From Asticcacaulis sp. (GTDB taxonomy: Bacteria > Pseudomonadota > Alphaproteobacteria > Caulobacterales > Caulobacteraceae): a stretch of 64,000 nt of DNA. The position numbers were made by a program, and so were the translations under genes. Under the pieces are notes generated by a model. The model was not told the DNA's origin and did not search any database. It was given only the letters and a program-made list of their open reading frames with translations. The stretch lies in NCBI GenBank assembly GCA_024707255.1, contig JANQAC010000002.1, positions 1,172,001 through 1,236,000 on the forward strand, written 5' to 3'. Shown here piece by piece: positions 45,903-54,687 of the stretch (its first letter is position 1; each line of letters opens with the position of its first letter).

Positions 45903-47063
45903 TTAGCCATCCTCTGTGTAAACGATCAGGGTCATGGCGGCCAGCATGGCCAGAATGGCCGGCGACCAGCCCGCCAGAAACAGGGGGATTACGCCGGCCT
46001 TGCCCATGCTGGAAAACAACTGGTTGACGAAGAAAATGACGAAACCAAGGCTGATGCCGGAAATAACCAGACTTGTCATGCCGCCCAGCCGCATAAGACG
46101 CAGGCTGAAAACGGCGCCCAAAGCTGTCATGGCGGCGAACATCAGCGGTGTTGACAGAAGCTGATGCAGCTTCAGTTCATAAAGCGCGGTTGAGAAGCCT
46201 GATACGCGATTTTGGTGAATAAGGCCGGGCAGGCGCCAGAAGGGGACACTCTGGGTAGAGGCGTATTTCTTGAAAGCCTTTTGCGGGTCCAGGTTTGAAG
46301 GCATGGTCAAAACGTCATAGGGCGCGGTCGGCGGACCGGTGACAGTCGCTTCCTGGGCATTGCGCAATTGCCAGTAGCCCGGACGCAGGGTGGCTTCCTG
46401 GGCATCGATCCGCTTGCGGAATACCGGCACCTGCTTGGCGTCGATATCGTAAATCCAGAAGGTAACGCCCAGCAGGTGGCCCATGACCTTGCTGTCCTGG
46501 CTGGCGGCGCGGATAACGATCTGCTGCCGCCCATCGCCCTGACGCAGATAAATGGCGCCATTTGACGGTCCCTGAACGGGTGCATCTGTCTCTCCGAGGC
46601 GTGCCGTCACGCGTTCATAGTGATCATTGAGCCTGGACGCGACCGGATTCAATACGCCGATCGTCAGCAGGCCGAAGGCAAACGCCATGACGGTAGCGGG
46701 CAGGATGAAGCGCCAGGCTGAAACACCGGCTGCACGCATGGCGATCAGTTCGCTGCGGCGGTTGAGGTTCACAAAGGCGAACAGGGCACCGAACAGAAAG
46801 GCGAAGGGCAGAAGCACCAGGATCGAACCCGGTGACTTTTCCAGCATGAGGCCAATGACCGACAGGCCGGAAACATCGGCCTTGGCGCCCAGCGTCTTGG
46901 AAATGCTGACATATTCGATCAGGAAGATCAGCGCCGCGACAATCATCAGCGCCGACAGGAAGGCCTGGATGCAGGTTTGCAGAATGTAGGTCTCAAGGCG
47001 GCTTTTACGCCAGGGATTGAGATAGGCCAGATTGTCCAGGAATGCGGGGCGGCTCAGGTTCAT
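45903..47063 (-). CDS. lptG: LPS export permease LptG
   Basis: The 386-residue inner-membrane protein pairs with LptF and the LptB ATPase to extract LPS. It has an N-terminal helix (ILQTCIQAFLSALMIVAALIFL region), two further helices flanking the NRRSELIAMRAAGVSAWRF coupling block, a large periplasmic beta-jellyroll (about 140-290) and three C-terminal helices. The start at 47063 has ggggaaa upstream and is preferred to the longer frame. It begins 10 bp after lptF. Confidence 0.93.
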   Translation of the reverse strand: MNLSRPAFLDNLAYLNPWRKSRLETYILQTCIQAFLSALMIVAALIFLIEYVSISKTLGAKADVSGLSVIGLMLEKSPGSILVLLPFAFLFGALFAFVNLNRRSELIAMRAAGVSAWRFILPATVMAFAFGLLTIGVLNPVASRLNDHYERVTARLGETDAPVQGPSNGAIYLRQGDGRQQIVIRAASQDSKVMGHLLGVTFWIYDIDAKQVPVFRKRIDAQEATLRPGYWQLRNAQEATVTGPPTAPYDVLTMPSNLDPQKAFKKYASTQSVPFWRLPGLIHQNRVSGFSTALYELKLHQLLSTPLMFAAMTALGAVFSLRLMRLGGMTSLVISGISLGFVIFFVNQLFSSMGKAGVIPLFLAGWSPAILAMLAAMTLIVYTEDG

Positions 47064-47073
47064 GACATTTCCC

Positions 47074-48210
47074 CTACAATGGCCGCAAGGCCGCTTTGGC
47101 CTGTACCGCACGGGGACGCAAGCCGGGTGTCAGGCCATCATGCCTGCGGATCTGGCGCCAGCACAGGAAGACCGGAACAAGGGGGACAACATATTGCAGT
47201 ATATTGATGATCCAGGCCGAGGCGCTGGCCGTTTCCACCACCACCCCGAATATACGGGTGCCGGCCGCCGCGGCCGCCGCGATGGCAATCCGCTGTGCAT
47301 AACCGTTGCGGCTGAACCGGCCGCCCAGCACGCTGACAATGGCCAGCATGACGAAGGCCAGGTTATAGAGCGGGTTAGCTATGCGGGCATTGGCCTCGGC
47401 GTAGTATTTTTGCCAGACTGTTTTTTCGTAATCATAGCGGATCGGAAAGGCCAGTTCGTGCATGTAGCGGTCGCCTTCCTTATATTGCAGGTAATCGTCA
47501 CTGGTGAAATAGGACGTGATGTCGAAGCTGTATTCGTCCCATGTCAGGTGATCGAGTACGCCCTTGCCAGCCAGTTGCTGGTTCGAGCCGTTACGCATAA
47601 TCAGGATGGAGCTGCCGTCGATCTTTTTGATACGCCCCTCGCGGGCAGCGAACGTCTGGTCCTTGCCGTCGGGCTCGTCGGTACGGATGAATATCTGCCG
47701 CAGCAAACCGTTCTGGTCGATCTTCTGGACATAGATGGTCAGGCCCGATTCGGAGGTGGAGAAGTCACCCTCCTTTACCAGGCTGGAGATCAGGTCGTTC
47801 TTGACATCGAAAAGCGCCTGCCGCATCGCGCGGTTGGTCAGGGGCTGGATGAACAGGTTCACCATCAGGCTAATGAGCGTGAAGTAGATGGCGATACGCA
47901 GAATCGGATAGGCCACGCGCATCAGCGACATGCCGCTGGCGTAGGCCGCGGTGAATTCATGTTCACCCTGCATTCGGGTCAGGGCCACAAGCGTGCCGAC
48001 GAACAGGGCGATGGGGAATATCAGCCCGGCGAGTTGCGGCATGGACAGCAGGGTGATCTTGATGAAGGTCCAGGCATTCTGGCCGCGCTCCACTACCAGG
48101 TCGAACTGGGTCAGGGACTGACTGAGCAGGGCAATGGCCGTCAATGCCGCCACGGCGCCGCCAACCGGCAATATCAGTTGGCGGAATATGTAGCGGTCAA
48201 GTGTGCGCAT
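47074..48210 (-). CDS. lptF: LPS export permease LptF
   Basis: The 378-residue partner of LptG shows the YjgP/YjgQ family layout: helix 1 (about 13-35), two helices with the LTRMQGEHEFTAAYASGMS coupling block, a periplasmic jellyroll (about 130-265) and three C-terminal helices. It heads lptF-lptG-lptD-surA-pdxA-rsmA and is divergent from pepA. LptB and LptC genes are not in the window. Confidence 0.93.
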   Translation of the reverse strand: MRTLDRYIFRQLILPVGGAVAALTAIALLSQSLTQFDLVVERGQNAWTFIKITLLSMPQLAGLIFPIALFVGTLVALTRMQGEHEFTAAYASGMSLMRVAYPILRIAIYFTLISLMVNLFIQPLTNRAMRQALFDVKNDLISSLVKEGDFSTSESGLTIYVQKIDQNGLLRQIFIRTDEPDGKDQTFAAREGRIKKIDGSSILIMRNGSNQQLAGKGVLDHLTWDEYSFDITSYFTSDDYLQYKEGDRYMHELAFPIRYDYEKTVWQKYYAEANARIANPLYNLAFVMLAIVSVLGGRFSRNGYAQRIAIAAAAAAGTRIFGVVVETASASAWIINILQYVVPLVPVFLCWRQIRRHDGLTPGLRPRAVQAKAALRPL

Positions 48211-48218
48211 ATTTCAGG

Positions 48219-48299
48219 TTAACTCGTCAGATGCCTTGTTCGCGTCCTCTTTTGACCGCTTACCGAGTTAATTACAAGCTGTTGCATGGTGCCATGCAA
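48219..48299. promoter_or_regulatory. palindromic sites between lptF and pepA
   Basis: TTGCATGG-TG-CCATGCAA (48282-48299) is a perfect 8-bp dyad with a 2-bp centre. TTAACTCG (48219-48226) and CGAGTTAA (48264-48271) form a second inverted repeat with a 37-bp spacer. The hairpin is followed by A rather than T on the plus strand and preceded by T on the minus strand, so it is not a terminator. An operator is likely; the regulator is unknown. Confidence 0.55.
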
Positions 48300-48480
48300 A
48301 AAAATTGAACACTTATGTACAGTCGGGCCATAAAAGCGGGATCAAACCCCAGACACGGCCTTTTCATGCTGCAATCCGGTAACAAAAAAGTTGCAGAAAA
48401 CACTTCTGTCGGCGGGTAAAAAGGGGCATAGGGCTTAAGACTGCCGCCGTTTCAGGACGGCCACTGCTTCGGAGGAATTC

Positions 48481-49959
48481 ATGCCGCAACCTGCCATTAC
48501 ACTCGCCACCGCACCTGCCGCCAAAACCTGCCTGGCGCTCATTCTGGGCGAAGGCGAGGGTGTCAGCGCCGGGTTTTCCAGGCTGGTTCCAGAGGCGGCG
48601 GAAGACGCGAAAGCCTCCCTTGCCGCTCTGGGTTTCAAGGCGGCGCGCGGTAAGACGCAACTGCTCAGCCGCCCGGCCGGCACGGACGCCGTGGCCCTGG
48701 CGGTAACCGGAGGCGGCGATCTTGCCAAGCTTGACGATGCCGGCATGGAAACCATTGCCGCCAGCCTTTATCATGCCGTCAAGGGCGCCGGTTTCGAGGG
48801 CCTGAGTTTCGACCTGACCGGCTACGCGCCGGAACTTGTGGCGCGGGCATTGCTGGCCTTCCATCTGGCCTCTTACCGCTTCGATAAGTATTTCGGCCAG
48901 GCCAAGCTGGACAAGGCGCCGACGCTGAAAAACATCACCCTTGTCTGCGACGATATAAAGGCGGCGGAGGCGGCGTTTGAACCCCTGGCGGCCCTGCGCG
49001 ACGGTATTCTGTTCGCGCGCGACCTGGTATCAGAACCGGCCAATGTGCTTTATCCGCAATCCTATGCCGATCGCGTCAAGGCGCTGGAAACAACTGGGCT
49101 GCAGGTCGAAGTGCTGGGCGTGGCGGAGATGGAAAAGCTCGGTATGCACTCCCTGCTTGGTGTTGGCCTCGGCAGCCGCAAGGAATCGAAACTGGTCATC
49201 ATGCAGTGGCAGGGCGCGGGCAAGGCCCAGCCCGTCGCCTTTGTCGGCAAGGGCGTAACCTTCGATACCGGCGGCATTTCGATCAAGCCCGCCGAAGGCA
49301 TGGAAGACATGAAGTGGGACATGGGCGGCTCCGCGGCTGTGGTCGGCGCCATGATCGCGCTCGCCAGCCGCAAGGCGAAAGTCAATGCCGTCGGTATCAT
49401 CGGCCTGGTGGAAAACATGCCGGATGGCAATGCCCAGCGACCGGGCGACGTGGTGAAAGCCATGTCGGGCACCACGATCGAGGTTATCAATACCGATGCC
49501 GAGGGTCGGCTCGTCCTGGCCGACGCGTTGTGGTATTGTCAGGACCGTTTCAAGCCGCAGTTCATGATTGATCTGGCGACGCTGACCGGCGCTATGATCA
49601 TTGCGCTTGGTATGGATTATGCCGGTGTTTTCAGTAACAACGATGAACTGGCTGAGAGAATCGGTGAAGCGTCCAAAGCTGCGGGTGAGAACACCTGGCG
49701 GATGCCCTTGCCGCCGCAATATGAGAAACAGATCGATTCCAAGATTGCCGACATCCGTAATATCGGCGGCCGTCCCGCCGGATCGATCACCGCGGCGCTC
49801 TTCCTGCAACGCTTCGTCAATAATGTGCCCTGGGCGCACATGGATATCGCGCCCGTGGCCTGGACCAATGAGCAACGCATCCCGACCGTACCGGAAGGCG
49901 CGACCGGTTTCGGTGTGCGGACGCTTAATCAACTCGTCGAGCGCTTTTACGAGCAATAG
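48481..49959 (+). CDS. pepA: leucyl aminopeptidase
   Basis: This M17 metallo-exopeptidase removes N-terminal residues from peptides. The 492-residue sequence has an N-terminal macrodomain-like part and a catalytic domain with the metal and substrate residues in GKGVTFDTGGISIKP, MEDMKWDMGGSA and NTDAEGRLVLADAL. The length is normal. The E. coli homologue also binds DNA in Xer recombination. Five bp separate it from holC, a very common pairing. Confidence 0.96.
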   Translation: MPQPAITLATAPAAKTCLALILGEGEGVSAGFSRLVPEAAEDAKASLAALGFKAARGKTQLLSRPAGTDAVALAVTGGGDLAKLDDAGMETIAASLYHAVKGAGFEGLSFDLTGYAPELVARALLAFHLASYRFDKYFGQAKLDKAPTLKNITLVCDDIKAAEAAFEPLAALRDGILFARDLVSEPANVLYPQSYADRVKALETTGLQVEVLGVAEMEKLGMHSLLGVGLGSRKESKLVIMQWQGAGKAQPVAFVGKGVTFDTGGISIKPAEGMEDMKWDMGGSAAVVGAMIALASRKAKVNAVGIIGLVENMPDGNAQRPGDVVKAMSGTTIEVINTDAEGRLVLADALWYCQDRFKPQFMIDLATLTGAMIIALGMDYAGVFSNNDELAERIGEASKAAGENTWRMPLPPQYEKQIDSKIADIRNIGGRPAGSITAALFLQRFVNNVPWAHMDIAPVAWTNEQRIPTVPEGATGFGVRTLNQLVERFYEQ

Positions 49960-49964
49960 GTCTC

Positions 49965-50414
49965 ATGCCGGACATCTGGTTCTACCATCTGGAAAAGACA
50001 CCCCTGCCTCAGGTTTTGCCGGACCTGCTGGAAAAGGTCGTGCAAAAAGGGTGGAGGGCCTATGTGCATGGCCATGACGATGACAAGATTGAGGTCTTGA
50101 ATGGACAGTTGTGGGCCTATAGCCCGGCCTCCTTCCTGGCGCACGGCCGGGAGAGGGATGAACTGTCGCCGCGCCAGCCGGTCCTGCTTGGGGAATCGGG
50201 CGAGATGGTCAACAGTCCAGATGTTTACGTCTCAGTTGCACCGGTGGACTTTCCGGATGTCTCTGCATTGCAGAGGTGCCTGGTTGTCTTTGAAGGCAGC
50301 GATGACGAACATCTCGGCTGGGCAAGGCAACAATGGAAACGATTGAAAGGCGAGGGCGCCGATCTCGCCTATTGGAAACAGAACGCGCAAGGCCGTTGGG
50401 AGAAAATACAATGA
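49965..50414 (+). CDS. holC: DNA polymerase III subunit chi
   Basis: The 149-residue product has the chi fold (IWFYHLEKTPLPQVLPDLLEK, WRAYVHGHDDDKIEVLNGQLWAY, FLAHG and LVVFEGSDDEHLGWARQQWK). Chi joins the clamp loader to single-stranded DNA-binding protein in the replisome. It lies in the standard pepA-holC pair. Its TGA overlaps the ATG of the following lipoprotein gene. Confidence 0.94.
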   Translation: MPDIWFYHLEKTPLPQVLPDLLEKVVQKGWRAYVHGHDDDKIEVLNGQLWAYSPASFLAHGRERDELSPRQPVLLGESGEMVNSPDVYVSVAPVDFPDVSALQRCLVVFEGSDDEHLGWARQQWKRLKGEGADLAYWKQNAQGRWEKIQ

Positions 50415-50788
50415 AGAAATTACATCAACGTGGCGTTATTCTTGCTTTATTTTTCATGGGGCTGTCTTCATGTACATCGGCGCCGGAAACGCCTGTGGCT
50501 CACACACCCGAGCCTGCGCCTGTGCCCGCTTATCATCCGCCAGTGGTCAACCGACCTGCGCCGCCGCCAAAACCCGTTTATAAGCCCATGGTTGAGGATC
50601 AGTGTGGCGCTGCGGCCCTGCAGTACCTGGTGGGTAAGCCGCGCACGGAAATTCCGGTGCCGCTCGATCCGGGCAAGCGCCGGGTTGTCTGTTCGAGCTG
50701 CATCGTGACCCAGGAATACCGCTCGGATCGCCAGACCATCGTTTTCAGCAGCGAAACCGGCCTCATTGAATCGGTTAAATGCGGGTAA
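50411..50788 (+). CDS. lipoprotein with I78-type inhibitor domain
   Basis: The 125-residue product has a lipoprotein signal (LSSC, Cys 21), a 40-residue Pro-rich linker and a small domain (about 63-125: QCGAAALQYLVGKP, ending in a VTQEYRSDRQTIVFSSETGLIESVKCG-type strand set) that matches the I78 peptidase-inhibitor family (two Cys in CSSC, final CG). Such domains inhibit subtilisin-type and other serine peptidases in fungi; bacterial roles are unproven. The 4-bp overlap with holC implies cotranscription. Confidence 0.8.
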   Translation: MKKLHQRGVILALFFMGLSSCTSAPETPVAHTPEPAPVPAYHPPVVNRPAPPPKPVYKPMVEDQCGAAALQYLVGKPRTEIPVPLDPGKRRVVCSSCIVTQEYRSDRQTIVFSSETGLIESVKCG

Positions 50789-50804
50789 CCACGATTTAGT
50801 GGTT
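50787..50804 (+). terminator. weak hairpin after the I78 lipoprotein gene
   Basis: A 6-bp stem AACCAC/GTGGTT with a 6-base loop starts next to the stop codon and is followed by ttttg. It could end the pepA-holC transcript. Confidence 0.4.
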
Positions 50805-50930
50805 TTGGGTGGTATTTCCGTTGGTCTGTGATCCGGGTGATGCTACCCTGAGTATAAGTGAAGAGACGAATCGACGGTATGCGGGGCGACCCGTCGTCCA
50901 TACCCACCCAAACGATCGGGTCTTGAACGC

Positions 50931-51395
50931 ATGGATAAAAAGCTCATAGGTGAGGGAAGGCCGGCGGAAATACTGCTGGTTGACGATAACCGCGGCGATG
51001 CGCTGCTGGCGGCCCACGCCTTCAGGGAATCGCGCGTCCAATCCAATCTGACGGTCGCTTCTACCGGGGAAATGGCCCTGGCCATGCTGGCGCAGGAGGG
51101 CGATTACCGGGGTAAGCGGCTGCCAGACCTGATCATGCTGGATCTTGGCCTGCCGAAGATGAGCGGCGTAGAGGTGCTGAGCCGAATCAAGAGCGATGTA
51201 CGCTTCAGGCATATCCCCGTGATCGTGATGTCGAATTCGGGCGCCGGCAGCAATATCCTGAAAAGTTACCAGCTTCATGCCAATGCCTATGTCATCAAGC
51301 CCGTCGATCTGGCAAAATTCCGCGAAGCCATTTCGCTGATAGAACAGTTTTTTTTCCTTCTGGCCTGCGTGCCTTCCCAGAATATAGACGCATAA
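50931..51395 (+). CDS. single-domain response regulator (Rcp1-like)
   Basis: The 154-residue product is a receiver domain only. Phospho-acceptor Asp 71 lies in MLDLGLPKMSG, with the acidic pair Asp 18/Asp 19, a Ser in VIVMSNSG, and the conserved Lys in VIKPVD. The ILLVDDN-x-GDALLAAHAF start and PDLIMLDLGLPKMSG block resemble Rcp1-type regulators that work with phytochrome-like kinases. It ends in an odd Phe-rich stretch (IEQFFFLLACVPS). It is followed 12 bp later by a histidine kinase gene. Confidence 0.9.
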   Translation: MDKKLIGEGRPAEILLVDDNRGDALLAAHAFRESRVQSNLTVASTGEMALAMLAQEGDYRGKRLPDLIMLDLGLPKMSGVEVLSRIKSDVRFRHIPVIVMSNSGAGSNILKSYQLHANAYVIKPVDLAKFREAISLIEQFFFLLACVPSQNIDA

Positions 51396-51407
51396 GGAGG
51401 ACGCGCC

Positions 51408-52121
51408 ATGCAGGAACCCCGACACATTACCATGACTGCTCCAGCCGATCCCGCCGAAGAATTCAAGGATTTCGCCTATATCGTCTCGCACGACCTTGCC
51501 GGTCCGGTCCGGTCGATGGTGGCGTTTTCCCAGTTACTGAAAGAAAGCCTGCCGGTTGTCGAGAAGGCCGAGGATCAGCTTCATCTGGACCTGATTATCG
51601 AAAGCGGCCAGAAGCTGGGGGAAATGATCCAGGGACTTCTGGCCTTTTCGCGCCTGAATACCGTGCCACGCAATCGCACCCTGGTTGAACTCGAAATTGT
51701 CGTGGCGCGTTGCTACATGCAGTTACAGTCGCAACTCGATGCCACCAAGGGACATTTCAACTACCCGCGGATGCCGGAAGTCATGGCCGACGCCCAGCAG
51801 ATGCACACGGTATTCTTCGCCCTGCTGGATAATGCCATCAAGTTCCGCAAACCCGATCAGGCGCCGGATATCCGCATTCGTTGCGACAAGACGGCCGATT
51901 TTTGGGAGTTCAGCATCTCGGATAATGGCATCGGCATCGATCCACTGTTCTACGACGATGTGTTCCGCCCGTTGCGCAAACTGCATACGGATGAGGTCTA
52001 CCCCGGTGTCGGCATGGGGCTGACCCTGGCGCGCAAGATCATAATGGCGCATGGCGGTGAAATCTGGTTGGAGCCGTCCGATATGGGTGGCCTGAAGGTC
52101 AATTTCACCCTGCCGCGTTAA
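51408..52121 (+). CDS. sensorless histidine kinase
   Basis: The 237-residue product holds only a HisKA dimerisation domain (His 28 in VSHDLAGPVRSMVAFSQLL) and an HATPase domain (N box FFALLDNAIKFRKP, G1 SDNGIGIDP, G2 GVGMGLTLARKI). There is no membrane helix, PAS, GAF or phytochrome domain. A strong aaggagg lies before the ATG. The pair with the Rcp1-like regulator resembles the output half of cyanobacterial-type phytochrome kinases without the photosensor. It may act on another sensor or as a phosphatase or phosphotransfer partner. The stop overlaps the convergent ABC-F gene by 4 bp. Confidence 0.9.
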   Translation: MQEPRHITMTAPADPAEEFKDFAYIVSHDLAGPVRSMVAFSQLLKESLPVVEKAEDQLHLDLIIESGQKLGEMIQGLLAFSRLNTVPRNRTLVELEIVVARCYMQLQSQLDATKGHFNYPRMPEVMADAQQMHTVFFALLDNAIKFRKPDQAPDIRIRCDKTADFWEFSISDNGIGIDPLFYDDVFRPLRKLHTDEVYPGVGMGLTLARKIIMAHGGEIWLEPSDMGGLKVNFTLPR

Positions 52122-54021
52122 ACGCCTGCCTCGGACTTGGCGGTTTCGTATCTTTCCGCCGCGGTCATCCATTCGGCTTCCAGCGCAACCATTTTTTCTT
52201 CCAGCTTTGCCTTGTCCTTCCCGAGACTTATGGCGAGCGCCTGATCCTTTGCATAGAGGTTCGGATCCCCCAGCTTGAGATCAAGCAGCTTGATCTGGTT
52301 GCTGGTCGCTTCAATCTGGCGCTCAAGATCATCGGCCTTCTTCTTTAGCGGGGCAAGGGCGTTGCGCGCGGCGGCAGCGGCCTTGCGGGCCTCCTTGGAA
52401 TTGATCTGCGGGTTCTTTTCCTTGGCGGCTTCAGCGGCTTCTTCGCGTGTCGCTGTCTTGGCGCGTTCGATGACCAGTCTGGCGTAGTCATCCATGCTGC
52501 CGGTATAGGTTTTCACCGTACCGTCATTGACCAGCCACAGCTTGTCGGCCACCAATTCGACCAGAGAGCGGTCGTGGGTGATGATCAAGACGGCGCCTTC
52601 GTAATCATTGAGCGCATCGAGCAGGGCGCGGCGGCTGTCGATATCGAGGTGATTGGTCGGTTCGTCGAGGATCAGCAGGTGCGGCCGTTCCATCGCCACC
52701 ATGTTAAGCAGCAGGCGGGCGCGTTCGCCGCCGCTGAGGTCCTTGACCTTGGTTTCAACCTTTTGCGCGCCCATACCGAACGAGCCGAGACGCGAGCGGC
52801 GCACCTGGCCTCGGTTTCATCGGGACGTGCGCGGCGGATCATTTCCAGCGGTGTATCTTCCGGATCCATCGCTTCAATCTGATGCTGGTGGAACCAGGCC
52901 ACGGTCATGCGGCGGTCGCGCCACTGCGTGCCATGACTCTCGGTCAGGGCGCCGGCCAGCAGCTTGGCGAAGGTCGATTTACCGGCGCCATTGACGCCCA
53001 GAACCCCAATGCGATCATCGGGATCGAGGCGAATATTCATGTGGCGCAGGATGACCGTATCGCCATAGCCTACACTGGCATCTTCCAGACGCAGGATAGG
53101 TGGTGAGAGCTGTTTTTCCGGCGAGGGCAGGATAAAGGGCGCCACACGGTCCTCGATGGATGCGGAGATGGGCGGCAGCTTTTCCAGCTTCTTCATGCGC
53201 GATTGCGCCTGAGACGCCTTGGATGCCTTGGCGCGGAAGCGGTCGACGAACGCCTGCAGGTGGGCACGCTCGGCTTCCTGCTTGGCGGCATTGGCAGAGT
53301 TCAGGCGGGCCTTTTCGGCGCGCATTCGCTCGTAATTGTCGTAGTTGCCGCTGTAATAGTCGAGGCGCTGGCCGACGACATGGACGATGGCATCGACCGA
53401 TTCATTGAGCAGGTCGCGGTCATGGGAAATCATCAGGGCGGCATTGGGATAGCGCTTCAGGCGCGCTTCCAGCCACAGGGCACCTTCAAGATCGAGATAG
53501 TTGGTCGGTTCGTCTAGCAGCAGAAGGTCGGGTTCGGCCAGCAGAGCACCGGCGAGCGCCGCGCGCATCCGCCAGCCACCGGAGAAATCAGAGATCGGTC
53601 GGGTGAGGTCGGCATTCGAGAAACCGAGGCCGCTGAGGATTTCGGCCGCCTTGGCCGGCGCGCGATCTGCGCCGATGGCATAGAGATCGTGATGGATTTC
53701 CGCCTGATGCATCGGATCGGCGGTTTCCAATGCGCGCAGCAGATCGCGCCGGCGCACATCGAGATCGAGCACTTCATCGATGAGATGCTTGGGCGAAGCC
53801 GCGATTTCCTGATCCACGCTGGCAATGCGCCAGCCCTTGGGCGTGGTGATTTCGCCGCCGCCGGGTTGCGATTTGCCAAGAATAAGACCGAACAGGGTCG
53901 ATTTGCCAACGCCGTTCAGACCAACCAGTCCCGCCTTGGTGCCCGGCGTCAGGGTCAGGTTGGCGCCGTCGAAAAAGCGGCGGCCATAGGCGTCGTACAC
54001 CAGGTTGGTAATCTGCAACAT
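52118..54021 (-). CDS. ABC-F family ATPase, interrupted by one indel
   Basis: ABC-F proteins are soluble twin ATPases that act on the ribosome. Starting at MLQITNLVYDAYG (ATG at 54021), the sequence has Walker A GLNGVGKSTLF, the signature DFSGGWRMR, the LLLDEPTNYLDLE motif, a linker (about 245-310) and the second Walker A GVNGAGKSTFAK. The frame changes near 52807: one missing base in gag-gcc-cag-gtg. Adding it gives DETEAQVRRSRLGSFGMG and continues to KDLSGGERARLLL, ILDEPTNHLD and a C-terminal coiled coil. Corrected length is 634 residues. YheS/Uup-like; the long coiled coil favours YheS. Confidence 0.9.
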
Positions 54022-54114
54022 TGACTTAAAAACTTTAGAATTTACGGGTTGGCGAATGCGTTTCGCATCGCTATAAGCCAGCCCAACGCAAACGCAACAC
54101 AAAATGGATTTCCA

Positions 54115-54531
54115 ATGTCCCGTACCTTCTCGATCATCAAGCCCGACGCCACCCGCCGCAACCTGACCGGCGCGATCAATGCCGTCATCGAAGCTGCCGG
54201 CCTGCGCATCGTTGCCCAGCGTCGCGTGAAGCTGACCCAGGCGCAAGCCGAGCAGTTCTACGGCGTCCACAAGGAACGTCCTTTCTTCGGTGAACTGGTA
54301 GGCCAGATGACCGCCGAGCCGGTCGTTGTTCAGGTGCTGGAAGCGGACAACGCCGTGCCGAAGTACCGCGAAGTCATGGGGGCCACCAACCCGGAACAGG
54401 CCGCTGAAGGCACCCTGCGCAAGCTGTTCGCCCTGTCGATCGGTGAAAACTCGGTCCACGGTTCGGACTCGGACGAGAACGCTGCGATTGAAATCGCCCA
54501 GTTCTTCACCGAAGACCAGATTGTAGGTTAA
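54115..54531 (+). CDS. ndk: nucleoside diphosphate kinase
   Basis: This enzyme balances nucleoside triphosphate pools through a phosphohistidine. The 138-residue sequence has [13 protein letters not shown], the FFGELV segment and the active-site HGSDSDENA (His in NSVHGSD). The start at 54115 gives [11 protein letters not shown], the normal length; the earlier frame start at 54049 is not needed. It is divergent from the ABC-F gene and convergent with the S46 peptidase gene. Confidence 0.97.
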   Translation: MSRTFSIIKPDATRRNLTGAINAVIEAAGLRIVAQRRVKLTQAQAEQFYGVHKERPFFGELVGQMTAEPVVVQVLEADNAVPKYREVMGATNPEQAAEGTLRKLFALSIGENSVHGSDSDENAAIEIAQFFTEDQIVG

Positions 54532-54670
54532 GCCTATGGGGCGTGGGGGCCATAGCTCGCAAGAGCTATACTCTTGCATCGCTAAACCCCACAAACCTTG
54601 CCTTCTTCAAAGAAAAAAGCCTGGTCGATTGACCGGGCTTTTTTCTTTGAAAGAGATAAGACTTTGTGGG
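54532..54670. other. structured region between ndk and the S46 peptidase
   Basis: At least three mutually exclusive hairpins overlap here: CTATGG/CCATAG (54534-54555), ATAGCTC/GAGCTAT (54552-54569) and GCAAGAG/CTCTTGC (54559-54577). A GTGGGG/CCCCAC pair (54543-54548, 54587-54592) closes over them, and CCCACAAA/TTTGTGGG (54588-54595, 54663-54670) surrounds the terminator. It reads as a nested RNA or DNA structure rather than a gene. Confidence 0.55.
54609..54648. terminator. bidirectional terminator between ndk and the S46 peptidase
   Basis: An 18-bp nearly perfect inverted repeat (aaagaaaaaagcctggtc and gaccgggcttttttcttt, loop gatt, one T/G mismatch-like pair) carries an A run on one side and T run on the other, so it can act both ways. 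Confidence 0.92.
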
Positions 54671-54687
54671 CATGGACCCCAACCCCA

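Noticed and set aside
47032..48222. 396-codon plus-strand frame opposite lptF
   Set aside because: Antisense shadow of lptF with a Gly/Gln/His-rich sequence and no domain; LptF is clearly the real gene.
54022..54594. Upstream extension of the ABC-F frame
   Set aside because: It lies antisense to ndk and lacks ABC features; the ATG at 54021 gives the family start.
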